Positions 10,164 through 24,794 of a DNA stretch of 64,000 nt are shown here, one piece after another; position 1 is the first letter of the stretch, and the number at the start of each line of letters is the position of its first letter. The stretch covers positions 124,520 through 188,519 of the forward strand of contig NZ_LMRR01000023.1 in assembly GCF_001426085.1 (NCBI RefSeq). The letters are read 5' to 3'. Position numbers and translations under genes: made by a program. This DNA is from Rhodococcus sp. Leaf278. Its GTDB lineage: Bacteria > Actinomycetota > Actinomycetes > Mycobacteriales > Mycobacteriaceae. The notes beneath the pieces were generated by a model. It did not search any database. It had not been told where the DNA came from and saw only the letters and a program-made list of their open reading frames with translations.

Positions 10164-13100
10164 TTGGAATCCGTTGATTCACTGACGATTCGGGAAGAAG
10201 TACTGGATCGGACGTCCATGGAAGACACCGAACCTCTTCCGCTCACCGCCGCCCAACGTGGTTTATGGTTTGCTCAACATTTGTTGAGTACGGTTCCGAT
10301 CACCATCGCCAATTACCTCGATATTCGCGGTGCCGTCGATCTCGAACTGATGCGTTATGCCTGCCGCCGCACTGCGCGCGAGTTCGGCGTGGGTTCTCTG
10401 CGTTTGCTGGAGAAGGACGGCGAACCCCACCAGTACATCGACGTCGAGCAAAGCGAGAATTCGGAAACCGTGGATTTCCGCCAGGAATCCGATCCGGAGA
10501 ATGCCGCGCGCGAGTGGATGCGCGCCTCCTACGGCACTGCTGTCGACCTGACGAACGGTCCCCTGATCAGGGCTGCGATGCTCCGCATCTCGGACGACCG
10601 CACGTTCTGGTACTCCCACGTTCATCACATCGTGCTCGACGGTTACGGCTCGGTTCAGTTCATGCGACGCGTCGCATCGATCTACACCGACGTCAGCGAG
10701 GGCCGCGAGCCCGCACCGTCGAGGGCCGGCTCACTCGGAGAGGTCTACGCCGCCGAGGCGCAGTACCGGCAGTCGCCCCGCTTCGCCAAGGATCGCGAAT
10801 ATTGGCGGAGCAAGACGACCGATCTGCCCCCGCCGCCGTCCATCACCGGAGTTTTCGCTCCTCCATCCGCACGGGCACACGTGCGCGGCGGGTACCTCCC
10901 GGAGCCGATCGAACGGGTAATGGACAGCGCCGCGCACCGACTCGACTCGGCCTTCGCTCCGCTCGCCATCGCCGCCGTGGCGACCTTCCTGGCTCGCATG
11001 ACCGGCACCACCGACGTCGTGCTGAGTCTTCCCGTCGCCGGCCGCACGACCGCCCTGTTGCGCCGCTCCGGTGGAATGGTCTCCAACGTGCTGCCCGTCC
11101 GGGTACGCATCGGGCCGCAGTCCACGTTGGCGGCACTGGTCACCGACGTGCAGTTGGAACTGACCGGTGCGCTGCGGCACCAGCGCTATCGAGCCGAGGA
11201 CATTCGCCGTGACGCCGGTGCGGGGAGTGAGACCCGCGGGTTCTTCGGCCCGGCGATCAACATCATGGCGTACGAGACCGAGGTGCCGTTCGGCCCGCTC
11301 ACCGGCGAATTCAACGTGCTCTCCACCGGACCCGTGGAGGATCTCTCGATCAATATCTACCCGGCGTCGGACGGAAGACGCTCCCGCTTGGAGTTCGAGG
11401 GCAACCCCAACATCTACGGAGCCGAACAGTTCACGGACCTGCACCGCCGTTTCCTGACGCTGTTCGAGCACTTCCTCACCGCCGACTCCGACACACCGAT
11501 TCTCGAACTCGATGTGCTCGACGACGCCGAGCGATCGGCCCTCGTCCCGCTCGTCGGGCCCGATGCAGTCGTTCCCGTGCTCTTTCCGGACCTGCTGCGC
11601 CGCGGCGTCGACGCTGCGGCCGACAACATCGCCGTCGAGTTCGGTGCCGAGACGCTGACCTACCGCGAACTCGACGAACGTGCCAACGCGATCGCACGAT
11701 CCCTGATCGCGCGCGGAGCCGGTCCCGGCACCGTGGTCGCCGTCGCATTACCGCGCGGGACAGCCTCTATCGTCGCGCTGTGGGCTGTCGCTGCGTCCGG
11801 TGCCACGTTCGTCCCAGTCGATCCCGGTTATCCGCCCGAGCGCATCAACCACATGCTCGACGACTCCGCGGTAAGGATCGGGATCAGCGAACACACACTC
11901 TCGCAGCAGCTTCCGCAGCAGGTGAGCTGGCTCGACCTCGATGACGATGAGTTTCGTGAGGAATGTGCGGGCAGATCGACTGCGCCGATCACCGACGCGC
12001 ATCGGCGCGCGACCCTCCTCGCGGACCACGCCGCATACATGATCTACACCTCCGGTTCCACCGGTACTCCGAAAGGAGTTCTCGTCACCCACGCCGGCTT
12101 GGCGACGTTCGCCTCGGACGCCAGACCGGAACTGCGCGTGGGTACCACGTCGCGACTGCTGCGCTTCTCGTCGTCCAGTTTCGACGCGTCCCTGTTCGAG
12201 ATTATCCAGGCATTCAGTGCGGGAGCGACCATGATCGTCGCCCCGCCCACCGTGATCGGCGGTGGAGAACTGACTCACTTCCTCCGTGAGCATCGCGTCA
12301 CCCACATCATCTGCGCACCCGCATTGCTCACCACCGTCGACGCCACCGAGCTCGACGATCTCGACGCAGTCGTCGTCGGCGGCGACGTCATGCCACCGGA
12401 TCTGGTGGACCGGTTCGGCGCAAAAGCATTGCTGTTCAACAGCTACGGACCCACCGAGACCACCATCGTCGTGACGATGACACAGCCACAGACCGATCCG
12501 CGCAACATCACGATCGGCCGTCCCGTCCAGGGCTCGTACGCAGTCGTTCTCGATCGCCGGCTACGGCCCGTGCCCCCGGGATCGGCAGGAGAGCTCTACC
12601 TCGGCGGCCCCGGTATCGCCCGCGGCTACCACCACCGAAGTGGGCTGTCGGCCGCGCGTTTCGTGGCCGATCCATTCGGACACGGACGGCGTCTCTACCG
12701 CACCGGAGACGTCGTGCGGTGGATCGGTCCGCTGGACTCGGCCGAGCTCGAGTTCGTCGGCCGCAGCGACTTCCAGGTGCAGATCCACGGCCAACGCGTC
12801 GAGCTCGGCGAAATCGATTCGGTCCTCTCCCGTTTCGAGGCCGTCGACTTCGCGGTGTCGGTGGTGCACCGTCGCGGTGATGCATCGATCCTGGTGTCCT
12901 ACGTCAAGCCGACCCACACTCTCGATCACTCTGCGTTGCGTGCCTTCGCTTCTCGATCCCTGCCCACGCACATGGTGCCCGGGGTGTTCGTCGAACTCGA
13001 CGCCGTACCCTTGACCCCGACCGGCAAAGTGGACCGATCCGCACTGCCAGAACCCACCTTCGAGTCCGACGCCACGGCCTACCGCGCCCCATCGACGCCC

Positions 13101-16100
13101 GTGGAGAGAATCCTCGCCGACGCCATGGCCGTGGTGTTGCAGCGAGACTCGGTCGGTGTCGACGAATCCTTCTTCGCACTCGGCGGTGACAGCATCATCG
13201 CGATCCAACTGGTGGCTCGCGCGAAGTCGCTGGGGGTGGTGATCACCTCCCGTGACGTCTTCGAGCGTCGCACCGTCGCCGGACTGGCCGAGGTCGCAAC
13301 GGACCCAGCGCATCAGGTGACGCTCGACGAGCTACCGGGCGGAGGCGTCGGCGATATGCCGTTGACCCCCATCATGACTCAGACAGTTCGGTCGCTGACC
13401 CGGCCCGACGGGATGGACGCGTTCCACCAGACCGTGGTGCTGACCGCGCCGGCAGATCTCGAACTGGATGGTCTCCGCCGGACCGTCTCCGCGATACTCG
13501 ACCATCACGATGCACTGCGCTCGATCTCGACCGACGACGGCCTGACGATCCGGCCGACCGGAAGCGTCGATCTCGATACGGTCGTCTCCCGCGTGTCCAC
13601 CGCCAGCAGGCCGGGCAGCCGCGAGTTCAGCTCTGTACTGGGCGAATCCGCTCGGGTGTTCGCTGCGCGCCTGCGACCTCGTGACGGCGTGATGCTGCAG
13701 GTGGTCTGGGTGGCCCCCGAGACCGGTCACCCGGAGATCATCGACACCCATTGCATCGGACGGATCATCGTCATCGCGCATCACCTGGTGATCGATGGCG
13801 TGTCCTGGCGCATCCTGGTCCCCGATTTCGCCTCGGCGTGGCATCAGGTGCAGGCACAGTCCTCGGTGCAACTGCAACCGGTGAACACCTCGATGCGCCG
13901 GTGGGCCCATGGGTTGAAGGACGTCGCTGTGCAGGTCGAGTCGGAATTGGACGCCTGGACAGCACTTCTCGATGGCCCCAACGAGCTGATCGGTCACCGT
14001 CCACTCGATCCGGCGCTCGACGTCGGTGCCACCCGAGATCAGGTTTCGGTTGAGCTCACCGCGGAGGTCACCGAGGCACTGACCGGGCCGCTCACGAACG
14101 CCTACCGCGGCACCGTCGACGACGTGCTACTGACCGCGCTGGCGTTGGCGGTCTGGTCCGAACGGCCGTCGTCGTTCCTCGTGTCGGTCGAAAGTCACGG
14201 CCGTGACGAGGAATTGGTACCCGGAGCCGATCTGAGTCGGACGGTCGGCTGGTTCACCTCCGCCCATCCGGTACGCCTGTCCCTGGACGGCATCGATGTC
14301 GAGCGCATCCTGGCCGGTCACGTGTCGGCCTCCGATGCCGTCAAACGCGTCAAGGAGCAGATCCGGGCGATCCCGGGAGCGGGCGCCGGCTTCGGTCTAC
14401 TGCGGTACCTGAACGACGACACCAGTTCCGTACTCGCCCAATGCAATTCTCCGCAGATCAATGTCAACTATCTGGGGCGCATCGCCACCGACATTCCCGA
14501 CGCCCTGCGCGGACGCGGCTGGATCCCGGACGCAACGATGGACATCGGATCGGGGAGTGGTGATCGACTACCGGCGACGGTCGCACTCGACATCAATGCG
14601 GTGGTCGTCGACGGGCACTTGCAGGCCACGTTCGCGTTTCCTCGTGGCGTGCTCGACCACCCGGAGGTCGAGAGGTTGGCCGATCGGTGGACGTCGGCGC
14701 TGGCGCTCCTGGCCGCGCATGCATCCGCACCCGATGCAGGTGGACTCACGCCGAGCGATGTACCGCTGGTGAATGTCGATCAGAACCAGATCGACCGATG
14801 GGAGAGTACGTACGGCGAACTCGCCGACATCTGGCCACTCGCTCCGCTGCAACACGGACTGCTGTTCCACTCCGAGCTCACCCGCGGACACGTCGACGTC
14901 TACACCGCTCAATTGGTGTTCGAGCTCGGCGGCGACATCGACGGGGCACGACTGCAGCGAGCAGCACGCAGACTGCTCGCCCGCCACGACAGCCTGCGCA
15001 CGGCCTTCGTTCGCGACAATCGGGGAACCCCGGCTGCGTTGGTTCTCACCGATCCCGAACTGCCCTGGCGCACAATCGATGCCGATGCCGCCGAGGTGCC
15101 CGCGATCGCCCATGCCGAACGCACCACGCGGTTCGACCTGGGCACAGCACCCTTGCTGCGGTTCGTCCTGGTGAACACCGAGGGCGGCGCAACGCTCGTC
15201 GTCACCGACCACCACATTCTGTTCGACGGCTGGTCGATGCCGATCTTCGTCAAGGAACTACTGGTGCTCTATGCCGCCGACGGTCCCATTCCGATTCCGG
15301 CCAGGACGTACCGGGACTACCTTAAGTGGTTCGACGCGCGCGATCAGCAAAGTGCACTGGACAAGTGGGCCGATGTCTTGGCGGGGGTCGAAGAGCCGTC
15401 GCTGCTCGCACCGGGCCACGGGGCGGACCACGCGCTGCCCGCCGAGCTGTCGGTGCCCCTCGACGACACCGCGGTGGTGGCAGTGAGAGCCGCGGCTCGG
15501 GACCTCTCGGTCACGGTCAACACCGTCGTGCAGGCGGCGTGGGCTCTGGTGCTCGCCGCCGAACTCGGTCGCGACGACGTCGTGTTCGGGGCGACCGTCT
15601 CGGGTAGACCCGCCGATCTGACCGGCGTCGAGGAGACTCTCGGCCTGTTCATCAACACCCTCCCGGTACGGGTTCGGGTGCGCCGAGACGACACCGTTGC
15701 ATCACTTCTCGCCCGAGTACAGGCGCAGAGCGTGGACCTGCTGGACAGTCATCACGTGGGGCTGCCCGACGTCCGTTCGCGAGTGGGTGCCGGTGCCGGG
15801 TTCGACACGCTGACGGTGTTCGAGTCCTATCCAGTGGACCACTCTGCGCTCGATCGGAACACCGACATCGCCGGGCTCCGGGTACGTGACCTGCGCGTCA
15901 CCGATGCCACCCACTACCCGCTGACACTGATCACCGTCCTCGAGCCGACGGTGCGGATGACACTCAAATATGCTGCAGGAAGCATCGATCCGGCTCGAGC
16001 AGCGTCGATCGCCCAGCGATTGCGTTGTGCTCTCCACAGGCTCACCGGCGACCCACAGCGTGCGGTGGCGCAACTCGACCTGCTGTCCGAGGAGGAGCAT

Positions 16101-19100
16101 TCGCGTCGAGCAGCCTGGAACCGCACCGAGCATCCGGTGGCCGCGGTAACGCTGGTCGACCTGCTCGCGGTGGCGGCGCGGGAGCACGCTACCGCGACCG
16201 CAGCGGTGTTCGAGGGCAAGAGCCTGACGTACGCGAACTTCTGGGCCCGAGTGCGGTGCCTGGCTCGCTACCTGCGCAGTGTCGGGATCAGGCCCGACGA
16301 CGTGGTGGGGGTGGCGATGACGCGCTCCCTCGATCAGCTCGTCGCGGTGCACGCCGTCGTGGCCGCCGGCGGTGCCTACTTGCCCGTCGACCCGTCGATG
16401 CCGCACTCCCGTATCGAGCACCTGATCTCCACCGCGTCACCGTCGCTGATTCTCGGTGTGTTGGTCAATGTTTCGGTCGATGTTGTCGACCTCGACACAC
16501 TGGATCTGAGCGGTTTCAGCACCGCGCCCCTCGACCCCGTGCCCGAGCTGCGGCCGGATCACGCTGCCTACGTTTTGTTCACCTCCGGCTCGACCGGGAA
16601 GCCCAAGGGAGTCACGGTCTCCCATCGGGCGATCGTCAACCGACTCCTGTGGATGCAGCACGAGTATCCGCTGACGCCCCGCGACATCGTGCTGCACAAG
16701 ACTCCGGCCACGTTCGATGTATCGGTGTGGGAACTGTTCTGGCCGCTTCTCGTCGGGGCTACGACCGTCATCGCCGAACCCGAAGGCCATCGCGACCCGA
16801 TGTATCTGTCGGGTCTGATACGCGAACACGGCATCACCACAGCCCATTTCGTACCCTCCATGCTGGAGTTGTTCCTCACCTACGGCACCCCCGAGCGTTG
16901 CACGTCGCTACGGCAGGTGTTCGCCAGCGGTGAGGCGCTGCCCCGCGCCATCGTCGACCGGTTTCACCAGGCGATCGAGGCCGAACTGCACAACCTCTAC
17001 GGACCGACCGAAGCCGCAATCGACGTCACCTACCATCGCACCCGAGCCGGCGACCGAGGCCCGGTCCCGATCGGCGTCCCGGTGTGGAACACCACTGTTC
17101 ACGTATTGAATTCACTGCTCCAGCCCGTGCCGGTGGGTGTCGCCGGCGAGCTGTACCTGGGCGGAGTACAGCTGGCCCGCGGTTACGCTGCGCGGCCGGA
17201 CCTGACGTCCGCCCGCTTCGTGGCCGCTGATGCGGGAACCCGGCTGTACCGCACCGGAGACCTCGTTCGGTGGTCCGACGACGGCTCGCTGCAGTATCTG
17301 GGACGCAACGACTTTCAGGTCAAGCTTCGCGGGCAACGTCTCGAACTGGGCGAGGTCGAATCGGCCCTGCTCGCGGTCGACGGTGTGCACTCGGCCGTTG
17401 CCGTCGTGCGCTCGGACCGTCTGGTCGCCTACATCGTCGGCACCGCGAGCACCGAATCCGCGACGGCGCACGCGGCCCGCACCCTGCCCGAATACATGGT
17501 GCCGTCGACCATCGTTGTGCTCGACGCGATGCCGCTGGGTACCACTGGAAAACTCGACCGCACCGCACTCCCGGATCCGCTCGTGACGACGGAGGAGTTC
17601 GTAGCACCATCGGGGGAGTCCGAAGAGTCTGTCGCCCAGATCTTCTCCGACGTTCTTGTCACCGATCGGGTGAGCGTCACCCGATCGTGGTTCGCCCTCG
17701 GTGGCGACTCGCTCACCGCCACCCAGGTGATCGCGCGAATCAACGCGGACTTGGAGTCCGACCTCGGCGTCCGGGACCTGTTCGAGGCCCCGACCGTGCG
17801 TTCGCTGGCCACGCGTCTGGGACGTGGTGCCGGCCGCCACGGCATCGTGGTCGGACCTCGACCGGAGCGGATTCCGTTGTCGCCGGCCCAGCACCGGATG
17901 TGGCTGCTCAACCGATTCGATCCGTCGTCCGGGGCGTACAACATCGCGGCCGCCTTTCGGGTTGTCGGTGCCCTCGACATCGACGCGCTGCGTACCGGTC
18001 TGATCGACGTGATCGAACGCCACGAAATTCTGCGCACCGTCTACCCCGACGGGCCGAACGGGCCCCAGCAGGTCGTCACCTCGCAGTACCCGGACGTGAC
18101 CGTCGCCCGGACCACCGAGCCGCTGCTCGACGGGGCCCTGTACGCACTCGCAGCTCGAGGATTCGACGTGACGGTGGCCCCGCCGCTGCGGGTGGCGGTA
18201 CTCGAGGTATCTCCCGAGGAGCACGTGCTCGTCGTCGTCGCACACCACATCGCCGCCGATGGTTGGTCGATGAACCCACTGGCTCGGGATGTGATGATCG
18301 CGTACGGATCCCGCGCCGCCGGCCACGCCCCGCACTGGACGCCGCTGCCGGTGCAGTACGCCGATTACGCGCTGTGGACTCTCGACCGTCTCGGTGCCGA
18401 GAACGATCCCGATTCGACTGCATCCCAGCAGATTCGGTACTGGACAGATGCTTTGGACCGTGTGCCCGAGCGACTCGCGTTGCCGACCGACCGGCCCCAC
18501 CCGCCGGTGGCGTCACATCGAGGGGGCCGACTGTCGATCGACCTGGAGCCGGGCACCGTCGCTTCGCTGACGTCGATGGCGCGACGCACCGGCACGACGC
18601 GATTCATGGTCGCGCACGCGGCACTGGCCGTCGCGCTCGCTCGCATTTCCGGTACCCGCGATATCACCATCGGTACTCCGGTCGCGGGCCGCGGCCAGCG
18701 CGAACTGGACGACCTCGTCGGAATGTTCGTCGGAACTCTCGTGTTGCGCTCGCAGATCGAGCCGTCAGACACGTTCTACGACGTCCTGAACGCGGCGCGT
18801 GAACGTGATCTCGACGCCTACGCCAACGCCGACATCCCCTTCGAGCGACTGGTCGAGATTCTCCAGCCGCCGCGTTCGACGGCACATCACCCGCTCTTCC
18901 AGGTGATGCTGTCGATCGAGGACGCGTCGCCGCCGGTGGTGGAGCTGCCCAACCTGTCCGTCCGCCCCCTCGATACCGCGCACGTAGCGGCCAAGTTCGA
19001 CCTCCACGTCACCGTCTCGTTCTCGTCGTCCCCCGAGGCTGCATCGGTGGAGTTCGTCTATGCCACCGACATATTCGACGCCCACACCGTCGCCGGGTTT

Positions 19101-22100
19101 GCCGAGCGGTATCGCACGATCCTCGCCTCGACGCTCGCGGATCCGGATCTCCCGGTGGGAGACATTCCGGTCCTGTTCGCCGATGAGTCCGCGCGGCTGT
19201 ACGGCGCACCGGCACTGGCGCACCGCACGCTGCCGGATCTGCTGGCGGGAGCTGTCATGAGTGCAGGCGGCAGCGCGATCGCTGTCGACGCCGGGGAAGT
19301 CCGATGGACCTACTCCGAGCTGGACGACGCTGCAACCGTATTGGCGCGCAGGCTGATTCGACGTGGCGTCGGACCCGAGCAGTACGTGGCGGTCGCGCTG
19401 CGTCGTGGCCTGTCCTCTATACTCGCCACCTGGGCCGTCGCCAAGACCGGTGCCGCCTTCGTTCCGATCGACCCCGCCTATCCAGCCGAGCGCCTCGCAT
19501 ACATGCTCGCGGATTCCGCTGTAACACTGGGAATCACGGATGACCGGCATCTCGGCTCTCTGCCACACGGACCCACGTGGATGTCCATCGACGACGAGGC
19601 CGACATGGACTCGGACTGTACGCCGGTGGGCGACCTGGACCGAACCGAGATGCTCCGACCGGATCATCCTGCCTACATGATCTATACCTCGGGCACCACC
19701 GGGCAACCGAAGGGCGTTGTCGTCTCGCACCGCGGACTGGTGAATCTGGTGGCCGATCTGGTCGATCGATTCGAGCTCGACAACTCCTCGCGCACTCTGC
19801 ATTTCGCGTCACCGAGCTTCGATGCCTCGGTGCTGGAACTGTTGTTGGCCGTCGGCGCTGGATCGGCGATGGTGATCGCCGACCCCGACGTACTCGGTGG
19901 GAACGAACTCGCAGCGGTGTTGCACCGCGTCACCCACGCCTTCGTGACCCCGGCCGCACTGGCCACTGTCGACCCGTCCGAAGTTCCGGAGACGACCACG
20001 ATCATCGTCGGCGGCGAGGCCTGCCCACCGGCGCTCGCCGACGCATGGTCCGCTCGCCTACGCATGTTCAACGGGTACGGACCCACCGAAACGACCATCT
20101 TCGCCACGATCGAGGGACCGCTCCAGCCAGGGGCTCCGGTGTCGATCGGGGGCCCGGTGCGGGGTGTCGAGTCGATGATTCTCGACGACCGCCTGAACCC
20201 GGTGCCCACCGGATCCGTCGGGGAGCTCTACCTCACCGGAGATGGGTTGGCACGCGGCTACCATCGTCGATTCGGCTTGACGGCAACATGTTTCGTTGCT
20301 GACCACCAAGGCCGGAGAATGTATCGGACCGGCGACCTGATTCGGCACGACAAGGGCCGCTACGTGTACATCGGACGACGCGACGCTCAGGTGAAGGTAC
20401 GCGGATTCCGGATCGAACTCGGCGAGATCGACGCGGTACTGGCCGACCACAACGGCGTCGCGCAGTCGGTGAGTGCCGTGATCGGTTCTCAGCTGGTCGG
20501 ATATGTCGTCCCTGCAGTCGGTCGGGTGCTGGACCCCGAGCAGATTCGACAACACGCCCGCCGCTTCCTGCCCACTCACATGGTGCCTCAGTCGATCATG
20601 ATTCTGGAGGCTCTGCCGCGGACCGGCCCGGGCAAGATCGATCGGGCGGCGCTGCCGGCCCCGACCGTCTCGACGCAGGCCTTCGTCGAGCCCGCGACTG
20701 CCACCGAGCGCATCGTCGCCGAGGCTTTCACGGTGGTGCTCGACACCGAACCCGTCGGTGCCGGGGACGACTTCTTCGCCCTCGGCGGCACGTCGCTGTC
20801 GGCCACCCGGGTGATCGCGCACATCAACGACGCCGCCGGCACCGCGCTGCCGGTCCGCGCCCTGTTCGAGTCGACGACGGTGCGGTTGTTGGCCGTGGTG
20901 GTCGACTCGGCCGAGCGCTCCGCGTTGCCGCGTCTGGTCGCCGGTCCGCGTCCGCCGGTGATCCCCCTGTCGTTCGCGCAGATGCGCATGTGGTTGCTCA
21001 ATCGGTTCGATCCGACGTCGGCGGCGTACAACATCGCCTTCGCGGTGCGACTGGACGGTGCCGTCGACGGTGCGGCGTTGCAGCTCGCCGTCGACGATGT
21101 GCTGACCCGACACGAGTCGTTGCGTACCTACTTCCCGGTGGTCGACGGCGATCCCGCGCAGGTGATCGTCCGGAACGTGGCAGTCGATCTACGCCCGGTG
21201 GACGTCGACGACAGCGAGGTGTTCGCCCGGGTGGCGGCGCTGGTCGGCCGCGGGTTCGACGTCACCGACAGTGTGCCGTTGCGCGGCGCGCTGCTGCGGA
21301 CCGCGCCGAGCGCGCACGTGCTCGTCCTCGTCGTGCATCACATCAGTGCCGACGGTCTGTCGATGACTCCTCTGGCCCGCGATGTCGCTCTGGCATACGG
21401 GGCGCGGTCCCACGGCACTCCGCCACAGTGGACTCCACTTCCGGTGCAGTACGCCGACTTCGCCGTGTGGCAGCGACATGTGTTGGGCAGAGCCGAGGAT
21501 TCGGATTCGGTTCTGGCACAACAGATTCGGTACTGGACGCAGGCATTGGCCGACCTGCCCGCCGTACTCGAACTGCCGACCGACCGACCTCGGCCGGCTG
21601 TGGCGTCCAAACGTGGACGCGCCGTGCACTTCTCGTTCTCCGAGCAGACCACAGCGGGCGTCCGATCCCTCGCCAGGAGCACCGGATCCTCGGTGTTCAT
21701 GGTGCTGCATGCGGCGTACGGTGCGGTGTTGGCCCGGCTCACCGGAAGTACCGACATCCCCATCGGCACCCCGGTGTCGGGCCGCGGATCGGGTGCACTG
21801 GACGACGTCGTCGGAATGTTCGTCAACACGCTCGTGTTGCGGCTCGACGTCGACCCGAGCCGATCGTTCACCGAACTCGTTGCGCAGACCGGCTCCGTCG
21901 ATCTGGCCGCGATGGAACACTCCGACGTTCCGTTCGAGCGGGTTGTCGAGGCCGTGGCACCGGCACGCTCGACCGCGCATTCCCCGCTGTTCCAGGCGTT
22001 GATCGCACTGGAGACCGAGCGACCGAAAGACATGCAGTTGCCCGGTCTCGAGATCACCCCGTTCCCGTACGAATCCGAGGTCACTCGATTCGATCTCGCA

Positions 22101-24794
22101 TTGACCGTCACCGATTCCGATCGGCTGACCGGATCGCTGCGCTACGCAACCGATCTGTTCGATGCAGCCACCGCTGGGCGATTCGTCGACGAATTCACCT
22201 CTCTGCTCGACGCAGCACTGGTCGATCCGGCGGCACCGGTCGGAGATCTCGCCCCGTCCCACGACGCCGTGCTCGACGGCCCGCCCGATGTTCCGTTCCG
22301 CACCCTCGGTCAGCTGATCGACGACGCCGTTGCGGCCCGGCCCGACGCAGTTGCCCTGCGCTGGAACGGGATCGACTACACGTACCGCCAGGCGGACGCG
22401 TATGCGAATCGGTTGGCCCGCGTGCTGCTGGGGTACGGGGTCGGACCCGAGACCGTGGTGGCCGTCGCCCTTCCGCGGTCGGCGGAATCGGTTCTGTGCA
22501 CCTGGGCCGTCACGCGAACCGGTGCTGCGTATCTACCGGTCGATCCGGGCTACCCTGCCGAGCGCATCGCGCACATGATCACCGATTCCGGTGCCGTCCT
22601 GGGGTTGACGTCCTCGACGGTACGACGCGACCTGCCGCCGGAGCTGCCGTGGGTGGAACTCGACGATCCCGCGTCCGTGGCCGAACTCGAGCACGCTGCC
22701 GAGACACCGCCCGCACCAGCCGAACTCACCGGCCCGGTGTCGGCCTCCACCGCCGCGTACGTCATCTACACCTCCGGGTCCACCGGCCTACCGAAGGGCG
22801 TTGTGGTGAGCCACCGGGGACTCGCGAACCTTGCCGCGTCGCGCAAGGAGCTGCATCGCGTCGAACCGTCGTCTCGGTTCCTGCACAACACGTCTCCCAG
22901 CTTCGACATGGCCGTCGGCGAGATGATCTCCGCCCTCTCGGCCGCCGCGACACTCGTCATCTCTCCGCCGACGATTCTGGGCGGGGCCGAGCTGGCCGCA
23001 TTCATCCGCGACGAGCGGATCACCCATGCGTTGATGACGCCCTCGGCGTTGTCGACCCTCGATCCGGAGGGTCTGGACTGCCTCGAAGTTTTGTGTGTCG
23101 GCGGTGAGGCCTGCAGCGCCGAGCTGGTGGCCACGTGGAGCCGAGAGCGGCTGATGCTCAACGGCTACGGGCCAACCGAGGCCACCGACATCTCGACGCT
23201 CGGCGAGGTGCGCGATAGTGAGCAGATCACACTGGGCCGACCACTGCACGGGCTGCGCGCGATGGTGCTCGACGCACGCCTGCACCCGGTGCCGGTCGGA
23301 GTGCGCGGAGAGCTGTACGTCGCCGGGCCGGCACTGGCACGCGGCTACCATCGCCGATCCGGCTTGACGGCAACACGATTCGTGGCCGACCCACTCGACC
23401 CGGGCACGCGGATGTACCGCACCGGCGACGTGGTATGGCGCACCGTCGACGGTCGGTTGCTCTACAGCGGCCGCAGTGATCAGCAGGTGAAGGTTCGCGG
23501 CTTCCGCATCGAACCCGGAGAGATCGACGCGGCGCTGACCACGCACGCCGACGTCGATGTCTCGGTGACGCTCGCCGTTCTCGGCCCCGCGGGGGAGCAG
23601 ACGTTGGTCTCGTACATCACCGGTAACGCGGCACCCGAGGCCGTACGCGAGCATGCGCGACGACTGTTGCCCGCGCACATGGTGCCGTCCGCGGTGACGG
23701 TGATCGACGAGGTTCCCCGCACCGGAACCGGAAAGCTCGATGTCGCCGCTCTCCCGGCACCGGTGTTCGGCACCACCGGCTACCGACCCGCACGAACAGC
23801 CGCCGAGATCGCCGTGGTCGAGGCCTTCGAGGCAGTACTGGAGACACCACGAGTAGGGCTGGACGACAACTTCTTCGACCTCGGTGGCAGCTCACTGTCC
23901 GCGATGCGCGTCATCGGCGAGCTTCGAGCTCGCTCCTACGACATCGGCCTGCAGTCGCTGCTGATGGATGCGACGGTGACCTCCGTTGCCGCGCGTATCT
24001 CGTCCGATTCGGTCGACACCGAGGAGTTGGCCGTGCTGCTGCCGATCCGGGAGTCCGGCGAGGGGGCACCGATGTTCGGTATCCACCCGATCCTCGGATT
24101 GTCCTGGTGTTACGCCGGATTGGGGAGCTATGTGGACAACCCGCTGTACGGTCTGCAAACCCCGACACCGACAGAGCTGCCGACCACGTTGGCGCAGTTG
24201 GCGTCCCGCTACCTCGACGAGGTCATCCGCGTTGCCCCCGAAGGCCCGGTACACCTTCTCGGATGGTCGCTGGGCGGCGTCATCGCACACGAGATGGCGG
24301 CGCAACTGGTAGCGTCCGGCCGAACCGTGGCCTCGCTGACGCTGCTCGATGCTCACCACGGAGATCGGGGCGAGTGGGCCGAGGCGATTCCGGTGGCGGA
24401 TCTGATGTCCGGGCTCGGGCTCGATTTCGCGGTGCCCGACGGTCAGGTCGTCTCCCTCGATTCCGCCGGCGAACTGCTCGACTCCATCGACACCGGTGGC
24501 ATCCTCGGCCGCGCCGACATCGAGCGACTCATCGGTGCGGCACAGCACAATCACCAACTGCTGCAACGACATCGGCCGAGTGTCTATCCGGGTGATGTCC
24601 TGTACGTCGCGGCCGGACTGGACGCCGGAGATGGCGTCGGACAGTGGTATCCGCATATCGCCGGCTCGACCACCGTCGTCTCGGCACAGTCCACGCACTG
24701 GCAGATGTGCGCGCCTGCCACTCTCGCCGCCATCGGGCCTCGCATCGCCCACGAACTTCGCTCCGCCGAGAAGAAAGAACTGACGAATCGATGA
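10164..24794 (+). CDS. Four-module nonribosomal peptide synthetase with terminal thioesterase
   Basis: A 4876-residue synthetase making a tetrapeptide. Order: C1 (HHIVLDG, 154-160), A1 (about 473-966), T1 (Ser1010), epimerization E (HHLVIDG at 1206; NVNYLGR), C2 (HH 1683), A2 (1990-2479), T2 (Ser2516), C3 (HH 2694), A3 (3021-3501), T3 (Ser3544), C4 (HH 3725), A4 (4046-4536), T4 (Ser4577), TE (Ser4702 in GWSLGG, His4845). All these catalytic motifs look intact. Hand-read A-domain codes: A2 DVWHFSLIDK, serine; A3 DALFIGGIFK, valine-like; A1 DAFIVGSIVK and A4 DMGLCGGDIK match no code I know. A condensation domain precedes A1, so residue 1 is probably N-acylated and made D by E. Start: TTG 10164 has GAGG 7 nt upstream; ATG 10218 is the alternative. 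No MbtH, phosphopantetheinyl transferase or exporter gene is adjacent. Confidence 0.9.
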   Translation: MESVDSLTIREEVLDRTSMEDTEPLPLTAAQRGLWFAQHLLSTVPITIANYLDIRGAVDLELMRYACRRTAREFGVGSLRLLEKDGEPHQYIDVEQSENSETVDFRQESDPENAAREWMRASYGTAVDLTNGPLIRAAMLRISDDRTFWYSHVHHIVLDGYGSVQFMRRVASIYTDVSEGREPAPSRAGSLGEVYAAEAQYRQSPRFAKDREYWRSKTTDLPPPPSITGVFAPPSARAHVRGGYLPEPIERVMDSAAHRLDSAFAPLAIAAVATFLARMTGTTDVVLSLPVAGRTTALLRRSGGMVSNVLPVRVRIGPQSTLAALVTDVQLELTGALRHQRYRAEDIRRDAGAGSETRGFFGPAINIMAYETEVPFGPLTGEFNVLSTGPVEDLSINIYPASDGRRSRLEFEGNPNIYGAEQFTDLHRRFLTLFEHFLTADSDTPILELDVLDDAERSALVPLVGPDAVVPVLFPDLLRRGVDAAADNIAVEFGAETLTYRELDERANAIARSLIARGAGPGTVVAVALPRGTASIVALWAVAASGATFVPVDPGYPPERINHMLDDSAVRIGISEHTLSQQLPQQVSWLDLDDDEFREECAGRSTAPITDAHRRATLLADHAAYMIYTSGSTGTPKGVLVTHAGLATFASDARPELRVGTTSRLLRFSSSSFDASLFEIIQAFSAGATMIVAPPTVIGGGELTHFLREHRVTHIICAPALLTTVDATELDDLDAVVVGGDVMPPDLVDRFGAKALLFNSYGPTETTIVVTMTQPQTDPRNITIGRPVQGSYAVVLDRRLRPVPPGSAGELYLGGPGIARGYHHRSGLSAARFVADPFGHGRRLYRTGDVVRWIGPLDSAELEFVGRSDFQVQIHGQRVELGEIDSVLSRFEAVDFAVSVVHRRGDASILVSYVKPTHTLDHSALRAFASRSLPTHMVPGVFVELDAVPLTPTGKVDRSALPEPTFESDATAYRAPSTPVERILADAMAVVLQRDSVGVDESFFALGGDSIIAIQLVARAKSLGVVITSRDVFERRTVAGLAEVATDPAHQVTLDELPGGGVGDMPLTPIMTQTVRSLTRPDGMDAFHQTVVLTAPADLELDGLRRTVSAILDHHDALRSISTDDGLTIRPTGSVDLDTVVSRVSTASRPGSREFSSVLGESARVFAARLRPRDGVMLQVVWVAPETGHPEIIDTHCIGRIIVIAHHLVIDGVSWRILVPDFASAWHQVQAQSSVQLQPVNTSMRRWAHGLKDVAVQVESELDAWTALLDGPNELIGHRPLDPALDVGATRDQVSVELTAEVTEALTGPLTNAYRGTVDDVLLTALALAVWSERPSSFLVSVESHGRDEELVPGADLSRTVGWFTSAHPVRLSLDGIDVERILAGHVSASDAVKRVKEQIRAIPGAGAGFGLLRYLNDDTSSVLAQCNSPQINVNYLGRIATDIPDALRGRGWIPDATMDIGSGSGDRLPATVALDINAVVVDGHLQATFAFPRGVLDHPEVERLADRWTSALALLAAHASAPDAGGLTPSDVPLVNVDQNQIDRWESTYGELADIWPLAPLQHGLLFHSELTRGHVDVYTAQLVFELGGDIDGARLQRAARRLLARHDSLRTAFVRDNRGTPAALVLTDPELPWRTIDADAAEVPAIAHAERTTRFDLGTAPLLRFVLVNTEGGATLVVTDHHILFDGWSMPIFVKELLVLYAADGPIPIPARTYRDYLKWFDARDQQSALDKWADVLAGVEEPSLLAPGHGADHALPAELSVPLDDTAVVAVRAAARDLSVTVNTVVQAAWALVLAAELGRDDVVFGATVSGRPADLTGVEETLGLFINTLPVRVRVRRDDTVASLLARVQAQSVDLLDSHHVGLPDVRSRVGAGAGFDTLTVFESYPVDHSALDRNTDIAGLRVRDLRVTDATHYPLTLITVLEPTVRMTLKYAAGSIDPARAASIAQRLRCALHRLTGDPQRAVAQLDLLSEEEHSRRAAWNRTEHPVAAVTLVDLLAVAAREHATATAAVFEGKSLTYANFWARVRCLARYLRSVGIRPDDVVGVAMTRSLDQLVAVHAVVAAGGAYLPVDPSMPHSRIEHLISTASPSLILGVLVNVSVDVVDLDTLDLSGFSTAPLDPVPELRPDHAAYVLFTSGSTGKPKGVTVSHRAIVNRLLWMQHEYPLTPRDIVLHKTPATFDVSVWELFWPLLVGATTVIAEPEGHRDPMYLSGLIREHGITTAHFVPSMLELFLTYGTPERCTSLRQVFASGEALPRAIVDRFHQAIEAELHNLYGPTEAAIDVTYHRTRAGDRGPVPIGVPVWNTTVHVLNSLLQPVPVGVAGELYLGGVQLARGYAARPDLTSARFVAADAGTRLYRTGDLVRWSDDGSLQYLGRNDFQVKLRGQRLELGEVESALLAVDGVHSAVAVVRSDRLVAYIVGTASTESATAHAARTLPEYMVPSTIVVLDAMPLGTTGKLDRTALPDPLVTTEEFVAPSGESEESVAQIFSDVLVTDRVSVTRSWFALGGDSLTATQVIARINADLESDLGVRDLFEAPTVRSLATRLGRGAGRHGIVVGPRPERIPLSPAQHRMWLLNRFDPSSGAYNIAAAFRVVGALDIDALRTGLIDVIERHEILRTVYPDGPNGPQQVVTSQYPDVTVARTTEPLLDGALYALAARGFDVTVAPPLRVAVLEVSPEEHVLVVVAHHIAADGWSMNPLARDVMIAYGSRAAGHAPHWTPLPVQYADYALWTLDRLGAENDPDSTASQQIRYWTDALDRVPERLALPTDRPHPPVASHRGGRLSIDLEPGTVASLTSMARRTGTTRFMVAHAALAVALARISGTRDITIGTPVAGRGQRELDDLVGMFVGTLVLRSQIEPSDTFYDVLNAARERDLDAYANADIPFERLVEILQPPRSTAHHPLFQVMLSIEDASPPVVELPNLSVRPLDTAHVAAKFDLHVTVSFSSSPEAASVEFVYATDIFDAHTVAGFAERYRTILASTLADPDLPVGDIPVLFADESARLYGAPALAHRTLPDLLAGAVMSAGGSAIAVDAGEVRWTYSELDDAATVLARRLIRRGVGPEQYVAVALRRGLSSILATWAVAKTGAAFVPIDPAYPAERLAYMLADSAVTLGITDDRHLGSLPHGPTWMSIDDEADMDSDCTPVGDLDRTEMLRPDHPAYMIYTSGTTGQPKGVVVSHRGLVNLVADLVDRFELDNSSRTLHFASPSFDASVLELLLAVGAGSAMVIADPDVLGGNELAAVLHRVTHAFVTPAALATVDPSEVPETTTIIVGGEACPPALADAWSARLRMFNGYGPTETTIFATIEGPLQPGAPVSIGGPVRGVESMILDDRLNPVPTGSVGELYLTGDGLARGYHRRFGLTATCFVADHQGRRMYRTGDLIRHDKGRYVYIGRRDAQVKVRGFRIELGEIDAVLADHNGVAQSVSAVIGSQLVGYVVPAVGRVLDPEQIRQHARRFLPTHMVPQSIMILEALPRTGPGKIDRAALPAPTVSTQAFVEPATATERIVAEAFTVVLDTEPVGAGDDFFALGGTSLSATRVIAHINDAAGTALPVRALFESTTVRLLAVVVDSAERSALPRLVAGPRPPVIPLSFAQMRMWLLNRFDPTSAAYNIAFAVRLDGAVDGAALQLAVDDVLTRHESLRTYFPVVDGDPAQVIVRNVAVDLRPVDVDDSEVFARVAALVGRGFDVTDSVPLRGALLRTAPSAHVLVLVVHHISADGLSMTPLARDVALAYGARSHGTPPQWTPLPVQYADFAVWQRHVLGRAEDSDSVLAQQIRYWTQALADLPAVLELPTDRPRPAVASKRGRAVHFSFSEQTTAGVRSLARSTGSSVFMVLHAAYGAVLARLTGSTDIPIGTPVSGRGSGALDDVVGMFVNTLVLRLDVDPSRSFTELVAQTGSVDLAAMEHSDVPFERVVEAVAPARSTAHSPLFQALIALETERPKDMQLPGLEITPFPYESEVTRFDLALTVTDSDRLTGSLRYATDLFDAATAGRFVDEFTSLLDAALVDPAAPVGDLAPSHDAVLDGPPDVPFRTLGQLIDDAVAARPDAVALRWNGIDYTYRQADAYANRLARVLLGYGVGPETVVAVALPRSAESVLCTWAVTRTGAAYLPVDPGYPAERIAHMITDSGAVLGLTSSTVRRDLPPELPWVELDDPASVAELEHAAETPPAPAELTGPVSASTAAYVIYTSGSTGLPKGVVVSHRGLANLAASRKELHRVEPSSRFLHNTSPSFDMAVGEMISALSAAATLVISPPTILGGAELAAFIRDERITHALMTPSALSTLDPEGLDCLEVLCVGGEACSAELVATWSRERLMLNGYGPTEATDISTLGEVRDSEQITLGRPLHGLRAMVLDARLHPVPVGVRGELYVAGPALARGYHRRSGLTATRFVADPLDPGTRMYRTGDVVWRTVDGRLLYSGRSDQQVKVRGFRIEPGEIDAALTTHADVDVSVTLAVLGPAGEQTLVSYITGNAAPEAVREHARRLLPAHMVPSAVTVIDEVPRTGTGKLDVAALPAPVFGTTGYRPARTAAEIAVVEAFEAVLETPRVGLDDNFFDLGGSSLSAMRVIGELRARSYDIGLQSLLMDATVTSVAARISSDSVDTEELAVLLPIRESGEGAPMFGIHPILGLSWCYAGLGSYVDNPLYGLQTPTPTELPTTLAQLASRYLDEVIRVAPEGPVHLLGWSLGGVIAHEMAAQLVASGRTVASLTLLDAHHGDRGEWAEAIPVADLMSGLGLDFAVPDGQVVSLDSAGELLDSIDTGGILGRADIERLIGAAQHNHQLLQRHRPSVYPGDVLYVAAGLDAGDGVGQWYPHIAGSTTVVSAQSTHWQMCAPATLAAIGPRIAHELRSAEKKELTNR

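Noticed and set aside
10260..24300. Many long open frames opposite or out of frame with the peptide synthetase, such as 462 residues on the minus strand at 17112-18500 and 705 residues in another plus frame at 20990-23107
   Set aside because: High-GC third codon positions open these frames; they lack family motifs, have Arg/His-rich translations, and lie inside a clearly coding synthetase.
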